In this document: one piece after another, positions 1-12,346 of the stretch
Layout: each line of letters opens with the position of its first letter
How positions within the stretch are numbered: position 1 is the stretch's first letter
NCBI GenBank assembly: GCA_900095095.1
Contig: FMBT01000306.1
Coordinates: 474,233-538,232 of the forward strand
Source of the DNA: Fragilariopsis cylindrus CCMP1102
Taxonomy: Eukaryota; Bacillariophyta; Bacillariophyceae; Bacillariales; Bacillariaceae
Direction of reading: 5' to 3'
Length of the DNA stretch: 64,000 nucleotides
The notes under the pieces: generated by a model
What the model was told of the DNA's origin: nothing
Databases searched by the model: none
Seen by the model: only the letters and a program-made list of their open reading frames with translations
Made by a program: the position numbers and the translations under genes

Positions 1-121
1 GTTGTTTGCTATTTTTTCTAAAGATCTAGCCAGTAGTATCATTGTTAATATTATTATGCCCTATTTGTAGTCAATGATTATGAAATATTCTACACCAATC
101 GGTCAATAACGGGTTGTATTA

Positions 122-1752
122 CTACTGCTGTATTTCTTGTACCTTTGCCCAAACAGCTTTTAAAAACCCATCAGCTTCTTCTTCCAAAACAACCTGTAAT
201 TCCTGGAGAAGTTCCGAGGTAGCCTTGCCCTGTAAGATATGAGAGTATATAAAATCGATTAGGGTAGCCTCCTCTACTCCCATAGATTCCTGGACTTGAT
301 TCGCTAAGAATTGGCGTAGCATGGCGTGAGAGGATTGTGGTAACGTGGAAGGAAAATGAGAAGGATACGTGGAGGAAGAAGAATCCTCCGTCTTGATTTT
401 TTTGGATATTGGCTCGTCCTCGGGTTGTTGTTGTGTCATCCATGCTGGAAGATTAGATCGACCACGTTTGCCTGAATCAGCTGATGATCCACCACGTTCC
501 GCTCCCTGCATCGGAGGAGGAGGTAATCCCAGTGACGGAGGAGGTGGCGGTGGTCCACCACCAGGAAGTGGAGGTTGAGGAAGAGAAGTTTGAGGTGGAA
601 CCGGTAGAGGAACTGGTGGTGGCGGTACCCGTAGTCCAGCTCCCGGTGGTAGTCCTGCTCCTGTTCCTCCTCCGTCTTGTTGTCGTTGTTGCCGAGTCTT
701 CTTTTCACTTTCGACCATTGCTTGAATTCTAGGCCGAAGTTCGTTCAATTTTTTGCCACCATTTCTGCTCGTTGTGTTTTCTGATTCCCATGAGTTCTAT
801 CAAGTTTGCGCCGAAATTCCTTCACAGCCGCAAGTACATTTGGTGCATTCAGTGGATCTTCATCAGCATCGTACGCACCTCCCGCGGCGGCTGCTACCTT
901 ATCCGCATCGAGGAGTTTCGGTTCATCGTCATCGTTCATGTTATTTTCGGTATTGCGTCATTCGTTGCATTATTCCCCTCTGTTGTTTTAGTTGATGTTC
1001 CAGCTTTATCGTTACTGTTATCTCCACTACTACTTTCATTTTGGCTTGTATGGTTGCTTCATAGGTAGTAAAATTATTTAACAACTTTTTGCCTAATAGA
1101 GTCGTATTGCCCCATTCACAAACGGTGGAGGCAATGGAACATCTGGCGACGAAGGTATCATATAGCACCTGATATCTTTATACTTATCATCTAAGTAACG
1201 AATGAAATTCTTGAAAGCGACAACGACTTTCAAAGCCTGATCGGGATTGAGCATAGTCACGAGAACGGTTACTTTCTTTTTACTTTTATCTTTACCATCA
1301 TTCGTTGTTGTCATCATTGTATCATTGCCGTCATTATTGGTCATCGTTATGTCGGCGTCTCCTGCTGTTTCTTCTCCCTTAATCTTTTTATTGTGCTTTT
1401 TTGGAACACGTGGATTGAACACACATGACTTAACAGTTCCGCATGGATATAAAAACTCTCGAATTTGTTGGTATCCGTGAAAGAAATATGGAACGTTTGT
1501 AATTAAAACGGTGTTCGTAAAGGGTGATCGCATTCCTCCATGACCACCACCACCACGTCCAACAGGAATGTTAACGATCGGATGGTGCTGAGGAGGATGT
1601 TGGGGAATAGGAAACTGATTAATAACAGGAGTATGAGTAGGAATGAGAGGAGGTGGCAGTCCTGTAGGCATCGGCGGAGGCAAATTGCCAGCCATCGGTA
1701 GAGGAGGAGGAGGACCTCCCATAGGAAGAGGTGGAGGTGCTATGCCGGACAT
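122..1752 (-). CDS. RRM + C-terminal PWI-like protein (RBM25/Snu71-like splicing factor)
   Basis: A probable nuclear RNA-binding protein of the U1-associated RBM25/Snu71 type. The N-terminus is Pro/Gly-rich (about 70 residues). An RRM follows, with an RNP2-like strand (TVLITNVPYF) and an RNP1-like region interrupted by a Thr/Asn/Asp insert. Then come an acidic Ser/Asn linker, a short helical segment, a proline-rich stretch and a C-terminal helical domain (ATLIDFIYSHILQGKATSEL...AVWAKVQEIQQ) resembling the PWI fold at the end of RBM25. Exon 1 is 1124-1752 and exon 2 is 122-1056; a 67-bp GTTTGT...AAG intron joins PPP to NHTSQ. Two 1-bp losses break exon 2: near 955 (IPK to TENN) and in an A6 tract near 752 (VAK to KLNELRP). 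The start is the first ATG. RBM25 identity is inferred from architecture only. Confidence 0.62.
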
Positions 1753-2002
1753 TGCAGCTAGTTTTATTTATAAAGGAACGGAACAAATTTTCAAAAGTTG
1801 TTGTGATCGTTGTGTGTCTATGTTGTTGTTGTTGTTGTTGCTTGATGGTGAATGGCAGCACAGACCTCTACGACTCGACTCGTGAATTGAAATAATAACC
1901 GTACTACGCTTAACGATTTTGAGTAAGATTCATTCCCATCTTAATCTTTCGATCTTCGTCATTCATCACATAAAATCGAATAAAACAATCACAATCACTT
2001 TC

Positions 2003-2027
2003 GACGACGACGACGACGACGACGACG
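2003..2027 (+). repeat. (GAC)n trinucleotide tract touching the start codon
   Basis: A run of CGA/GAC triplets ends exactly at the ATG of the YgfZ-like gene, so it lies in the 5' leader of its mRNA. Confidence 0.8.
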
Positions 2028-4103
2028 ATGGCCGTTTCAACTGGTAACAAGATTGCTGTCGACAAGATTGCTACCTGCTATCTACTTACGGGGATCATAA
2101 CATTTATCGCTTCTTTTCATGGTGCCGTCGCATTTGTACCAGTTCGTCGTCATACGAGTAGCAACAAAAGAATAAGCAGTAGTAACAAATCCATCAACCG
2201 AATAATAATAAGTCCTATAGTACAATATTCTACTTCAAGTAGTTATGAATATCTCCCACCCAATCCAGATTCACCCCCTGGAGTGTTTCATATTCCAACA
2301 TTAAAATCGTCGTATCCAAAAAATACACCGGCAGGACTGAGAGGCGAGGCTGTCCGATCCGCTTTACTGACAACGGAACGATGTATCGGTTGGGATTTAG
2401 CAACAAATGTAGAAACCTCCATGGGTGGACTATTAGAAATTTCTGGACGTGGAACAATTGATTTCTTGAACGGAAAATTAACGACTTCAATCGATAATAG
2501 CATCAGTAACAATAATGTGTACCGTGAAGGTTGTTTGTTGGATGCGAAGGGACGGTTGATTGATATACTAAGAGTTACTATAGTCGATGACAGTTTTCGT
2601 GCCTTAATTATGACATCTCCAGGACATTCCAGTACTAACTTGATGAAACGATTAGATCCTTTTGTCTTTCCTATGGATGAAGTCGTACTTACCAATTTTG
2701 TTGGTAACAGTTACGATGATAATAATGATGGCAACAATAATGATAATAGTAACCGCTCCTTTGGGTTTACGTTGGCCTCAACGCAATACAAACACGTACA
2801 GAAGGTGATGCGAGAACAATCGAATTTATTAGATGGACTTGAGAACGATATGTCTTTCCCGGGTCGTTCTCAAGGCGTCGTTTGGAAGTACCGAAACGAT
2901 GGTACAGAAATTCTAGTCGTACCATCCACGGGACTTTCCTCGGTAGCATGCGTAGGATATACTTTCGTATTTTTTGGTAATAAATCTACTGGTTCGGATG
3001 CCTTAGAACTAGGACAACGAGTTTGGAAACACCTAATCAGTGACGGCAATGTAGATGGTCCGATTGAGGTGGGAGCGTTAGAGTATGAAACTCTCCGAGT
3101 CGAAGCTGGACAACCGGCATATGGATGTGAATACGGAATCGATCGTACGAAAAGTAAGGATAAAGAAGAAGAAGTAGCAAAAATCTGCAGGAAAAAGCGT
3201 AGTAACTGAAGTAGATAATGAAAACAACAATAACAACAGTCAGAAAAAGAGGAAGAAAAAATCCATGTCTAGTATTATCAAAACCAGTCCCATAGAATTC
3301 CATTTAAACTCGTTGATTGATGAAAATAAAGGATGTTATCTTGGTCAAGAAGGGATCGCTTCTGTTCTAAAAAATCCTCGGGGGCCACCACGAAAACTTT
3401 ACGCTGTTGTATTCGAAGATGATTCCAACATATATGATGCCCAATCAAGTGGGGATAAATCTGACTTTGATAATTTAACAACTTTACCCAAACCGGGTCA
3501 AAAATTATATGCTCTTGGAAGTAACGAAGAACTACAAGTAGGTACTTTGACGTCTGTAGGAGAATCGGGTGGTACGGGAAGTACGCATACCGTCGCGTTG
3601 GCCTTAATCAAGCGATCCGATAGTATCCGAAAACAAATGAAACAATTCGATTTAGAAATTCCAAGAGATCCTGATGATTTTTTGGATGTTGACTTGTCTA
3701 GTGGGAGTGGTATATACAACCACCGTCCTTGGATCCTTTGGAGGGTCTAGAGGTAATTGTGGAGGGTACATTCACCGTTGGAATTTTGAAATGTGTACCG
3801 AGTCGACGATCAGGGATTGGAATAAATCGTAACATGTTTGACGAGGACATCATAGTGGAAGGAATTCCTGAACATGAAGTGGAAATACCGTCGTCTAGGA
3901 ACACGAGTGTTGACTTTGAAGTGGATGACGAGAATGATGACTCTTCCGCATCATTGGAAGATCTGGAGGCCGAAGTAAAACTAGCTGCTGTCGAAGCAGA
4001 AACCGCAGCTGCTGAAGCAAACCGAAAAGCCGAAAAGATGGCACTATTACAACAACGCGCTAAAGAAGCTATGGAAAGACGGAAACAAAAGAAAAAAGAA
4101 TAA
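2028..4103 (+). CDS. Plastid-type YgfZ/IBA57-like folate-binding protein
   Basis: A GcvT-superfamily folate-binding protein of the YgfZ/IBA57 group, which supports Fe-S cluster assembly or repair. The signature is KGCYLGQE, seen here as NKGCYLGQEG, with a GcvT-like N-terminal body (LLEISGRGTIDFLNGKLTTS, then GCLLDAKGRLIDILRV). The N-terminus has a hydrophobic signal segment followed by AVAFVPVRR, a diatom ASAFAP-like plastid motif, so plastid import is likely. The C-terminus after about residue 600 is acidic, then an Ala/Glu/Lys coiled coil, which is longer than usual for the family. The frame breaks twice: one extra A in an A5 run near 3178 (EEEVAK to SAGKSVV) and one missing base near 3714 in TATATA. 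With both corrected the span is 692 codons. No intron is needed. Confidence 0.82.
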
Positions 4104-4284
4104 ATTTGATGTCAAAATCTATCATGTTTCTATTTATTTTATGTTTGTATTCTCTTTTTTCTTCGTTGACTTAATATAGAAAGAAATCCCATAACGAGTG
4201 GAAGCTGCCATGAGGATTTCGTTACCTCGTCACTTCTAACTATTTGTGTACGCAATATCTCACTTTCGATTCTTTCGAGATGAT

Positions 4285-5771
4285 TTACATGATAGTACAA
4301 GCAAAACATTCCTTCTCCTTCTCCAATTTACCGATGAGAAGAGAATGCTCGTTATCCCTCTTCTGGTTTTCAATGCATGTGTTATCATCATGATATGGGC
4401 CGTTGACGTTGAGATATTTGTCCATGCTGACGCGGTAATATGAGGAATTGTACTCGTCTTCATTAGTCTCATCAAAATTGGCAGAAGATTGTAGACCTTG
4501 AAGAGTGGTGGTAAAGTGGTGATTATAATCTTCGCATTCGCGTTCCATTTGACCTCGAATATCGAATATTTGGTTATATGAGGAATTATATTTGTCTTCA
4601 TTAGTCTCATCAAAATTGGCAGAAGATTGTAGACCTTTAAGAGTGGTGGTAAAGTGGCGATTACAATCTTCGCCTTCGCGTTCCCTTTGGCCTCGAATGT
4701 CAAATGCTTCGTCGCACCCGAGGAGGATTTCCTGCTGTGGTCTACCGCTGCTATTATTTTCACTGTTATCAATAATTTCATACTTACCGCTATCATGAAA
4801 CGAAAAAACCGTAGTGCCATCATGACGAGTCTCTGAAGACGAAACATCAGTCACATTTGTCGATTCGGTCTCCATCGTCATTGAGGGTTTCAAATCATCA
4901 CAGTAACAAAGTCCTTTGGGATCGTTGTCTTCGTTATCTTGACCGTTTGCTGCCTTCCGTATTTTCGATCCAGCTACGTTATTGTTACTGTTTTGATTAT
5001 GATTATGACTATGATATAAGAAACAGTCCCCTGCATTCAAAGATGACGATAGTATCCATTCTTCATTCGCATTGATATTCTCATTGCTATTGCCGTTCCA
5101 ACTTTTACTTTTTCCATAATTATTTGTCGCATTCGCATTAGTATTAATAGCCATGGTAGTTCTTCTTCTACTAGTATAGCAAACTGGTGGTGACATTTGA
5201 CTCGAAGAAATTTGATTTTGATGTTGGTTTTTGTAGTATTCCGTCCTGACAGTCGAATAATCCTCAGCTTTGTATCGATGCAAAAATTCTTTAGCTTTTT
5301 GGGTATTGTAACGATCACGCTCTACTGATTCCTTCTTCCGTTCTAGTTCTTTATTAACAACTTGATTGTCAGCCCGATAATTGTTCAAGTACATCCTTGC
5401 CTCCTGAAATTGGATCTTCTCTTTTCGATTGCTTATTTGTTGTTTTGTTTTGAAATTATTTGGTGTCATCATTTCATTTGACACATTGGTGGCATCTCTC
5501 AATCTAGTTGCTATTTTTTATGGATGATAAATAATATATTGAAATATTTTGTGGTGAGAATCAGAGCTTAGAGCTTCTATAAGAGCTTCTATAAGAGCTT
5601 CTATAAGAACAACACCAGTATCGCGACAACGACAACAACAACAATATATCGTCTAAAAGCATGACGTCGATTTGAATGAATTAGCTTACCCTGACTTGTC
5701 GCCAACGATCTTCTTCTCAGCTTTTCAAGCTCTACTTTTCTTTCTTTCACAGCCTCGGACTCTTGAAACAT
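4285..5771 (-). CDS. Unrecognised Asn/Glu-rich protein with tandem repeat and CaaX end
   Basis: Not recognised. Exon 1 (5690-5771) starts at ATG with MFQESEAVKERKVELEKL. A 179-bp GTAAGC...TAG intron (5511-5689) follows, and exon 2 is 4285-5510; SQ joins to ATRLRDA in frame, giving about 435 residues. The N-terminal part is charged and probably coiled coil, with two related segments (FQEARMYLNNYRAD and QKAKEFLHRYKAED). The middle is Asn/Ser-rich. The C-terminal part holds two copies of a 46-residue repeat starting FDIRGQ. The last four residues are CTIM, a good CaaX box predicting farnesylation and membrane attachment. No ATG lies in frame upstream of the chosen start before a stop. Confidence 0.6.
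4441..4716 (-). repeat. Direct 138-bp tandem duplication inside the CaaX gene
   Basis: Two adjacent copies (about 4441-4578 and 4579-4716) differ by few bases and keep the frame, encoding two 46-residue units. Low divergence suggests a recent duplication. Confidence 0.85.
5571..5606. repeat. Three perfect 12-bp tandem units
   Basis: GAGCTTCTATAA is repeated three times within the intron of the CaaX-ended gene; a partial unit precedes it. Confidence 0.9.
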
Positions 5772-6374
5772 TTGGTTGTTATCGGGTTGGATATTCTGGT
5801 CATACTTGCATTTTCCTCTTGTCTTTGTGTCATTTTGTGGGTTTAACACAAATATATGAAGTTTTCCTTGAGAAGTTTAAGTATATCGTTTTTGATTACT
5901 TCTCCGTGCAACGGAAGTTTTCTACAAGCTATCGCGTGAACTTCCACACTGTGAAAGGGCGGTAATCGAGAGAATAAATAAAAAATGTCAAAAAGCGTTC
6001 GATTCAACTCACTCATTCTCGTAGTTTTATTGCTTAAACGTTTTTATCACGCTTAGTTTCGTAAATAAAATTCGTTGCACGGCGGAGTATCACGTAAAAT
6101 AAAATAATGTGTCGTTTGTTTCGATCATGAGATTTTTTATTTTTTAGCTAATTGTTTGAACAGTTTGAAGTTTGAGTTCGCTATTGTAAGTCCCGCGTGA
6201 ATCAATTTCAAATTGATTGAGCGAGACGCAATTAGAAGATATTCTTGTTTCTTTCATGTGAAATAAAGGTTTTTTAATGATGTTAAATTGAATGATAGAG
6301 ATAGTAAACAATAAGGAGATAGCCATTGATCTCAGCACCATTACTGATTACATCATCAGCAAGAACATTTGATC
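5772..6374. other. Divergent intergenic region
   Basis: This AT-rich stretch lies between the starts of the CaaX gene (-) and the MINDY-like gene (+) and so should hold both promoters. I see no clear motif or gene in it. Confidence 0.5.
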
Positions 6375-6461
6375 ATGAGCAACGACCCTCTCATTTCATC
6401 GCCATCGGGGAATTCTCCTCGTGGTGTTGATGGTGGCGGACAGCCTCTGGGAACAGGTTCT

Positions 6462-6495
<34 letters not shown>

Positions 6496-9400
6496 AGAAT
6501 ACCCCACTGTCACCGCAACAGCTACGAGAACAACGATTGTCACGTTTTGGAGGAGGTGGAGGGAAAGTAAAATCGCCATCGTCAATGTCACCGGATAAAT
6601 CGAAACAACTAGCAACGCCGTCGACGACGACGATAAAGAACGTAACCGACACGAAACATACTAACAACGACGTTACTTCTAACAACAGCAAGTCAATCGA
6701 CACTATCATACCGTCCTTAAAAGATCAGCCACCCACGCCTAAAGATAAAACTGACAGTTCTGACAGCAGTGATATCACCAGTATTGAAAATGTTTGTATG
6801 AACGGTAGTACACCTTTGAAAGAGGAAGCAGCAGCAGCTACGAATACTGCTGATGTAAATAATGTGATGGCGGTGGCGGCAGTGGCGGATCCGGATGACG
6901 AAAACGACGAGAACTTACAGGCCGCTCTTGCTCTTTCCTTAGGATTACCACAACCTAAATTCGACATCCTTCAACCGTTACCAGCATTTGGGGACGAAAA
7001 ATGTGATGAAATGTCGTTAGGCGCTCATGCAACAACGACGACTCTAGACAATGTACAATTAGCTGCGGTGGTAGCATCAACGGCTATGGAGATCGAGGAT
7101 CAACAAGACAATGACGTACTCATGTCAAACGACGATCGGAAACCAGCCGCGATCGATACGACTGCTGCAGCAAAAACTGCCACTGGTCCTCCAATGTCGC
7201 CTAGTAGAATTTTACGTACTAATCCAAAGCATTTTAGTGGACGAATCCGTACGTGGTATGAAAGTGCATCGCCGTGCAACCTCCTTGATTTTCATTGTTG
7301 TATGTGGGAAGAAATGGTGACAACACGAAATGATCAAAAACGATGGTTGGCTCAAGCAATACAATTTAAGGAGGAACATGCCGATCACAGTAATGCTAAT
7401 GCTTCGACGAATACTACAGATACATCGTCGTTGCTTGCGGCTATCATTTCAGGTCCTGGGGGTGAGTAAATCGACTAGTAGGATCGGGTCTATCAGGATA
7501 ATTTATTCGTTGTTAACGTTGCGTTGATCTGTTCTGACGATTACAATGCTCTGTAATAATTCTCTTGCATCTGCTAACTTCTGCCGTAATTCGTTTGCAA
7601 ATGGAAATCTCACTACTTTTTCATTACATTTTTATTTGAATCTTTACGACGCCGATCGACTCGATGTAACAATCTTGATGTTCAAATAACATGATACACC
7701 GTTTCGTTTCTTGTAATCCTTCGTGTACTTTCATTTTCTAAAAATTGAATTCGTTTGACTCGATCATTAAAATAATTGATATCCACTTTTAGTTTGGTGC
7801 CTTACACAACAGCATGGAGGACCGTGTGGCGTCCTTGCAGCGATTCAAGCTGAACTTTTGAAGATTTTGCTGTTTGGACCTCGAACGGTTCATCCCTTGT
7901 CAATGACAAGTATTGATTTTCCAACACATCTGACAAATGAATTTACGAAGGCTCCACTTGACATGTCACGCCAAAAAATGAGGCAAGCGCTAGCTTTAAG
8001 TATGGGTATTATCCTGGCAAGGTGCAGCCTTATGCCAGCGGCTACCCTACAAGATGATACGACTGTCGGAAGCGGAAGCAAAGACAAAGACAACCAGTCA
8101 GTATGTCTTCCAAGTTCCGAGGCAACCGTCCGACTAGTTTTACCTAAACACGAACTATGGGACACAACAACTTGTTTGGATTGGCAACATTTGAGACCTT
8201 GGCATAGTAACGACGGAGGTGGAGGACTATCGAAAAACTTGCTAACCTATACAATATCCCTGAATCGCAATATTCCAACGGGCGAAACAGCGCTGAAACG
8301 ACAAAAACGTAGTGGCGAAGAAGTCGATAATGGTAATGATTTTGATCATTTGGTTACGGAACTTGCCCATGCGACGGCACAGTTTTTACTTGAAACAAAT
8401 AGCCTCAATTGGTTCCAGCGTCCTGGGGGTGTCCTTTTGATGGTTATGAGTATAGCTTTCAGTCGGGGGATTCCAAAAACGCAGGGTGATATGGATGATC
8501 TCACTGCCAAACTAACATCAAATTTTGGACATTGCTCGCAGGAATTAATTAATCTCCTCCTTACAGGACAAGCAGGTATGTGTGCATATGTTCGCGTATA
8601 CGAGCATATCAACAGAACATATAGGTACTACACATTCATTTATCCTCATTTCATATATATTTCCCCCTAATTTTATGTATACCTATGGATATACCAAAAA
8701 ATGCTTTAAAAAAACAGTTTCCAACGTGTTTGATCATACGCTTCGACCTTCGGGAGAATTGATTTGTCGTGGAATACAATCCCGTCCAGGTATCGGATAC
8801 TTGACACAACTCGAAGCAATGCGATACTTGGAAGTTGGTGGGTTTTACAAGACACCTCAATTCCCCATTTGGGTAATAGGCAGTACCAGCCATTTTACTG
8901 TAATGTTTGGAGATGCTACAGCACTGAAAGAGTCTGCTTCGGATATACTTCTTGAGAGAGTTCGACGTGCCTTCAAACGAATGGATGGTGGAGCAGAAGA
9001 AAACGGATTCATTCAGAATAGTCAGTTAGGGAGCTTCCTGCAAAGCTTGGGACTAAACAGCATTTCTGAGCAAGGGGTACATACACTCGCAGCTTTAATA
9101 GAAGTGAATGGTGCAGGTATTATTCTTTGGGAGGATTTATGGAAACAGACTAGTCGCCTTTTGTCGGGCGCCAGTCTCGAATCCATCTTAGATACAGACG
9201 AGGATGCGAACCGCAGCACATCCACCAATCAATACGAAGGAGTTTTTGATATGCCAGCACTTGAGGCCGCGACTAATGATGTCCCATTATCAGACGAGGA
9301 ATTGGCTCGTAAATTGCAGGCGGAATGGAATGGAGAAGTTGTAGATTCGACAGGAACTTCTGCAACGACAACGACAACGGCTACTACGATTCCGACTACC

Positions 9401-9652
9401 ACTCCCGAAAAATTTGGTCATACATTCCAACTATATCACTACAATGGTCTTCGGGGTGGTAACTTTAAGCCATTTCGTGTTACACGATTAAGCGCAGATG
9501 AGGCTATTGGAGCAAGTGTCTCTTTGGGAGTTTCCAACCAGGCGTCACATAATATAGGTGGTTTTGGAGGAGAATTGGATGGTGTTTTAAGAACAAAATG
9601 GCCATCGTGCAAGATAAAATGGCCCAATGATGGGCCACCAAGCATAGATTGA
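6375..9652 (+). CDS. MINDY-3/4-type (DUF4205) deubiquitinase with N-terminal UIM-like helix
   Basis: Cysteine deubiquitinase of the MINDY family; known members trim K48-linked ubiquitin chains. Exons are 6375-7461, 7793-8575 and 8718-9652. Introns are 331 bp (GTGAGT) and 142 bp (GTATGT), both phase 1, giving 934 residues without any frame break. The catalytic cysteine is in LTQQHGGPCGVLAAIQAELL at the start of exon 2. The likely catalytic histidine is in GSTSHFTVMFGD. An EF-hand-like segment (RRAFKRMDGGAEENGFI) and the C-terminal FQLYHYNGLRGGN...RTKWPSCKIKW blocks match MINDY-3 order. The 360-residue N-terminal extension is Ser/Thr/Asn-rich and carries a UIM-like helix (ENLQAALALSLGL). Another helical motif is DEELARKLQAEW. 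The start is the ATG at 6375, giving MSNDPL. Confidence 0.88.
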
Positions 9653-9740
9653 TTCCGATATCCCACGCACTTTATGCGTTGTAAAAATACTTCTCCTCGA
9701 AATTCTCATTGTTAATACAAATTGTTTGCTTTCTATTCAT

Positions 9741-9770
9741 ATGCATGCATGCATGCATGCATGCATGCAT
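9741..9770. repeat. (ATGC)n microsatellite
   Basis: Seven or more perfect ATGC units lie in the short spacer between convergent genes. Confidence 0.95.
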
Positions 9771-9913
9771 ATTGCATTTACATTTTAATATTAAGAAATT
9801 GTCAATGTAAATTGGTGAGTTCACATGAAATATAGTAATACAATCCAATATCATTATTCAAATAGCTTATTGACAACATAGCAAGATATTTTAGTAAATG
9901 ATGAGTCAATGCT

Positions 9914-9934
9914 TATATATATATATATATATAT
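9914..9934. repeat. (TA)n tract
   Basis: A perfect TA dinucleotide run lies just beyond the 3' end of the acyl-CoA synthetase gene. Confidence 0.95.
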
Positions 9935-9944
9935 GCGGTACAAT

Positions 9945-12346
9945 TTAATTGAAGACTCCCTTCTTTTTAGCTTCTTCAAACTCATTTGGGAATTGCTCAA
10001 TTACTGTTCTGCGTTGGAGCTTGTTGGCAGCCGTAAGGCAGCCATTCTCAGGAGTCCACGCAGATGTAAGGAGAACGAAGCCACTGATTTTTTCGATACG
10101 ACTTAATTCACTTCTTTTGTGTTCAGCCAAGAGAGAAGCCATGACGGACCTGAGGAATTCTTCATTTTCCTTCACGGTTTCAACACCTCCAGAAACTTTC
10201 TTTTCCCTAGCCCATTCCCGAGCTTTACTCATGTTCAATTGAACAAGAAGGACGGGTCTATCCATGTCTCCATCCGCATAAGCACATACTCCTCCAGATA
10301 GAGCATCGACAAAGTCTGAGTTGCCATAAACAGTTTCCATCTTTTCCAAAGCGACGTATTCGCCACCATTAAGCTTAACTAGATTCTTTTTGCGGTCAAC
10401 GATGCTAATACTGCCATCTTCTAGGAATTGACCTATATCGCCCGTTGCGAACCATCCACCTTCCAAAAATTCCTCCTTGGTTTTTTCTGGCTGCATGTAG
10501 TAACCTTTTGCGATGTTCATACCTTTGATAAAAATTTCTCCCCGTCCCCAGCATGGATTTCCGTTCACATCAGTTCGGTCAGTCGACAAGTAGGGTAGTC
10601 CACCTTTATCAGTGATTTCCGGAGTCGAAACGAGCTTGATTTCACAGGAAGGAAACGGATATCCTTGTACGCCACCTCTTAAATCATTTAAGTCTTGAGC
10701 CGATACAGTACCACATGATTCTGTCAACCCATACCCTTGGATCAATACTGCGCCAAATGCAACTCGAATAAACATTTGAGTTTCGCCGCTAAGTGGACCT
10801 CCACCACTCAACGTAAGTTCTAGATGCCCGCCTACATTCTTTTTCAGCAATTTGAAGATAGTAGCATTTAGAAGAGGTGTGTCAAATCCATTCGAAATCG
10901 CAAAAGTACGCCATTCTATTGCGGTATTGATCAAGGCTTGTACGATAGGAGATGTCTTGCTGACATATACCTGCACACCCTTTCGGATCGTGTCCCAAAT
11001 TTTGGGAACACCCTTCAGTATGAAGGATAACAGAATGAAAGATGAGAGAGCGGCAAAGAAAAAGTGAGCTAAAATATGATACAATACAATACAATACAAT
11101 ACAAAAAGGATCGACTGGTGCAATAGACACATACCACCATCACATGTGGTTTATAAAATTCCATCGCTCCCGTGGGATAAGCTCCCGAACTTGATAACGT
11201 TCTTGGATCGGCAAAATTAAGTGAACATCCATTCATAACCATAGTAAGTTCCACCACGAGTTCAAGAATATGAGCCAAGGGTAGGTATGCTAAATAACGA
11301 TGTCTGGGCGAAAAATCAATAATATAATCAGGATTTGACATAGCTGCTACAACATTCGCATGGGTCATTATGACGCCTTTTGGTTTACCGGTAGAACCAC
11401 TGTGTACATAACGACAGCAGTCGTTTCAGGAGAAGGAGGAACGGCTGGATAAGCATCTGTATCGCCCAATCTAAAAATGATTCAAAGGAGAAGACCTCAA
11501 CACCCTTTGGTGGCGAAGGCAACTCAGTCGAAATATCATCGGAAGCAATCGAATCGTTAGTATACACAATCACTTTTAAAGATGGCATATCTTTTGCTTT
11601 TTCAAGGATTGTTTTGACATTGGTTTTGTTACAAACGATGGTTGTAATTGTATTATCGTTGATTGAATCTCCAACAGCATCAACTCCTAAAGTGGCGTAT
11701 ACGGTTACAACAGCAACACTCTGTGTCATAGCACCCAGCATAGCAATCATCCACTCTGGACAGGTATTTTCGAATATAGCCATACGGCACGGTGCGGTAT
11801 TTTTTTCCAAATTCGTCATTGTTGGAGAGGGAACCATACCCTTACTACGAAGAGCAGAACCAAACTTATGCGACATCTCTCCCACTTGTCTGTATGTATA
11901 TTCGATAGGATCCGGTGCAAATTCCTTTACTCGAGATGACTTCATACGGAGAAATTTTCTATTTCTGAAGCAAATTTTATTAGGATATTTTTGAATCGAA
12001 TGTAAAATAATTTCATACAATGTAGAAGCACCCGATGAAGGCTTGGTATGCAAACCTTGAACGAAATCGGGATGGACACGATCCGATGGATCGTCTCCAA
12101 TAGGAACTGAACGGATCGGTTTGGTTGCCAATATGGCTTTTTTCACGGCATCAATCCATGTAAACGTAACTAGAGTGATCTATGTGATGTTCGAATGTAT
12201 ATATATAAAGGACTGTGAGATCTTGAAATTCCACGCAGGAAAAAAAAGAAAAAGAAAATATATTACAGCATCATCTATCTTCTTACCAAAAAATCAAGCC
12301 CGATCAAGATAATCTTCAAAGGGAGAAAGAGGATTTCAGAATCCAT
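9945..12346 (-). CDS. Long-chain acyl-CoA synthetase
   Basis: AMP-forming fatty acid:CoA ligase (fatty acid + ATP + CoA to acyl-CoA + AMP + PPi), probably membrane-bound. Exon 1 (12287-12346) encodes a 20-residue hydrophobic start, MDSEILFLPLKIILIGLDFL, and exon 2 continues with ITLVTFTWIDAVKK, giving a signal anchor. Exon 2 is 11135-12179 and exon 3 is 9945-11012. The introns are 107 bp (GTAAGA) and 122 bp (GTATGT). Motifs are the AMP-binding YTSGSTGKPKG (after frame correction), YLPLAHILE, GYGLTESCG, GGWFATGDIG and DRKKNLVKLNGGEYV. Two 1-bp losses lie in exon 2: GGG near 11470 and ACAGT near 11402, inside the AMP motif itself. Corrected length is about 724 residues, normal for the family. 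Without exon 1 there is no ATG in frame. Confidence 0.92.
11081..11104. repeat. (ACAAT)n pentanucleotide repeat
   Basis: About five ACAAT units lie within the second intron of the acyl-CoA synthetase gene. Confidence 0.9.

Noticed and set aside
4260-4847. 195-residue minus-strand frame overlapping the CaaX gene
   Set aside because: It is a shadow of the duplicated repeat in another frame; the chosen frame is longer, splices cleanly and ends in a CaaX box.
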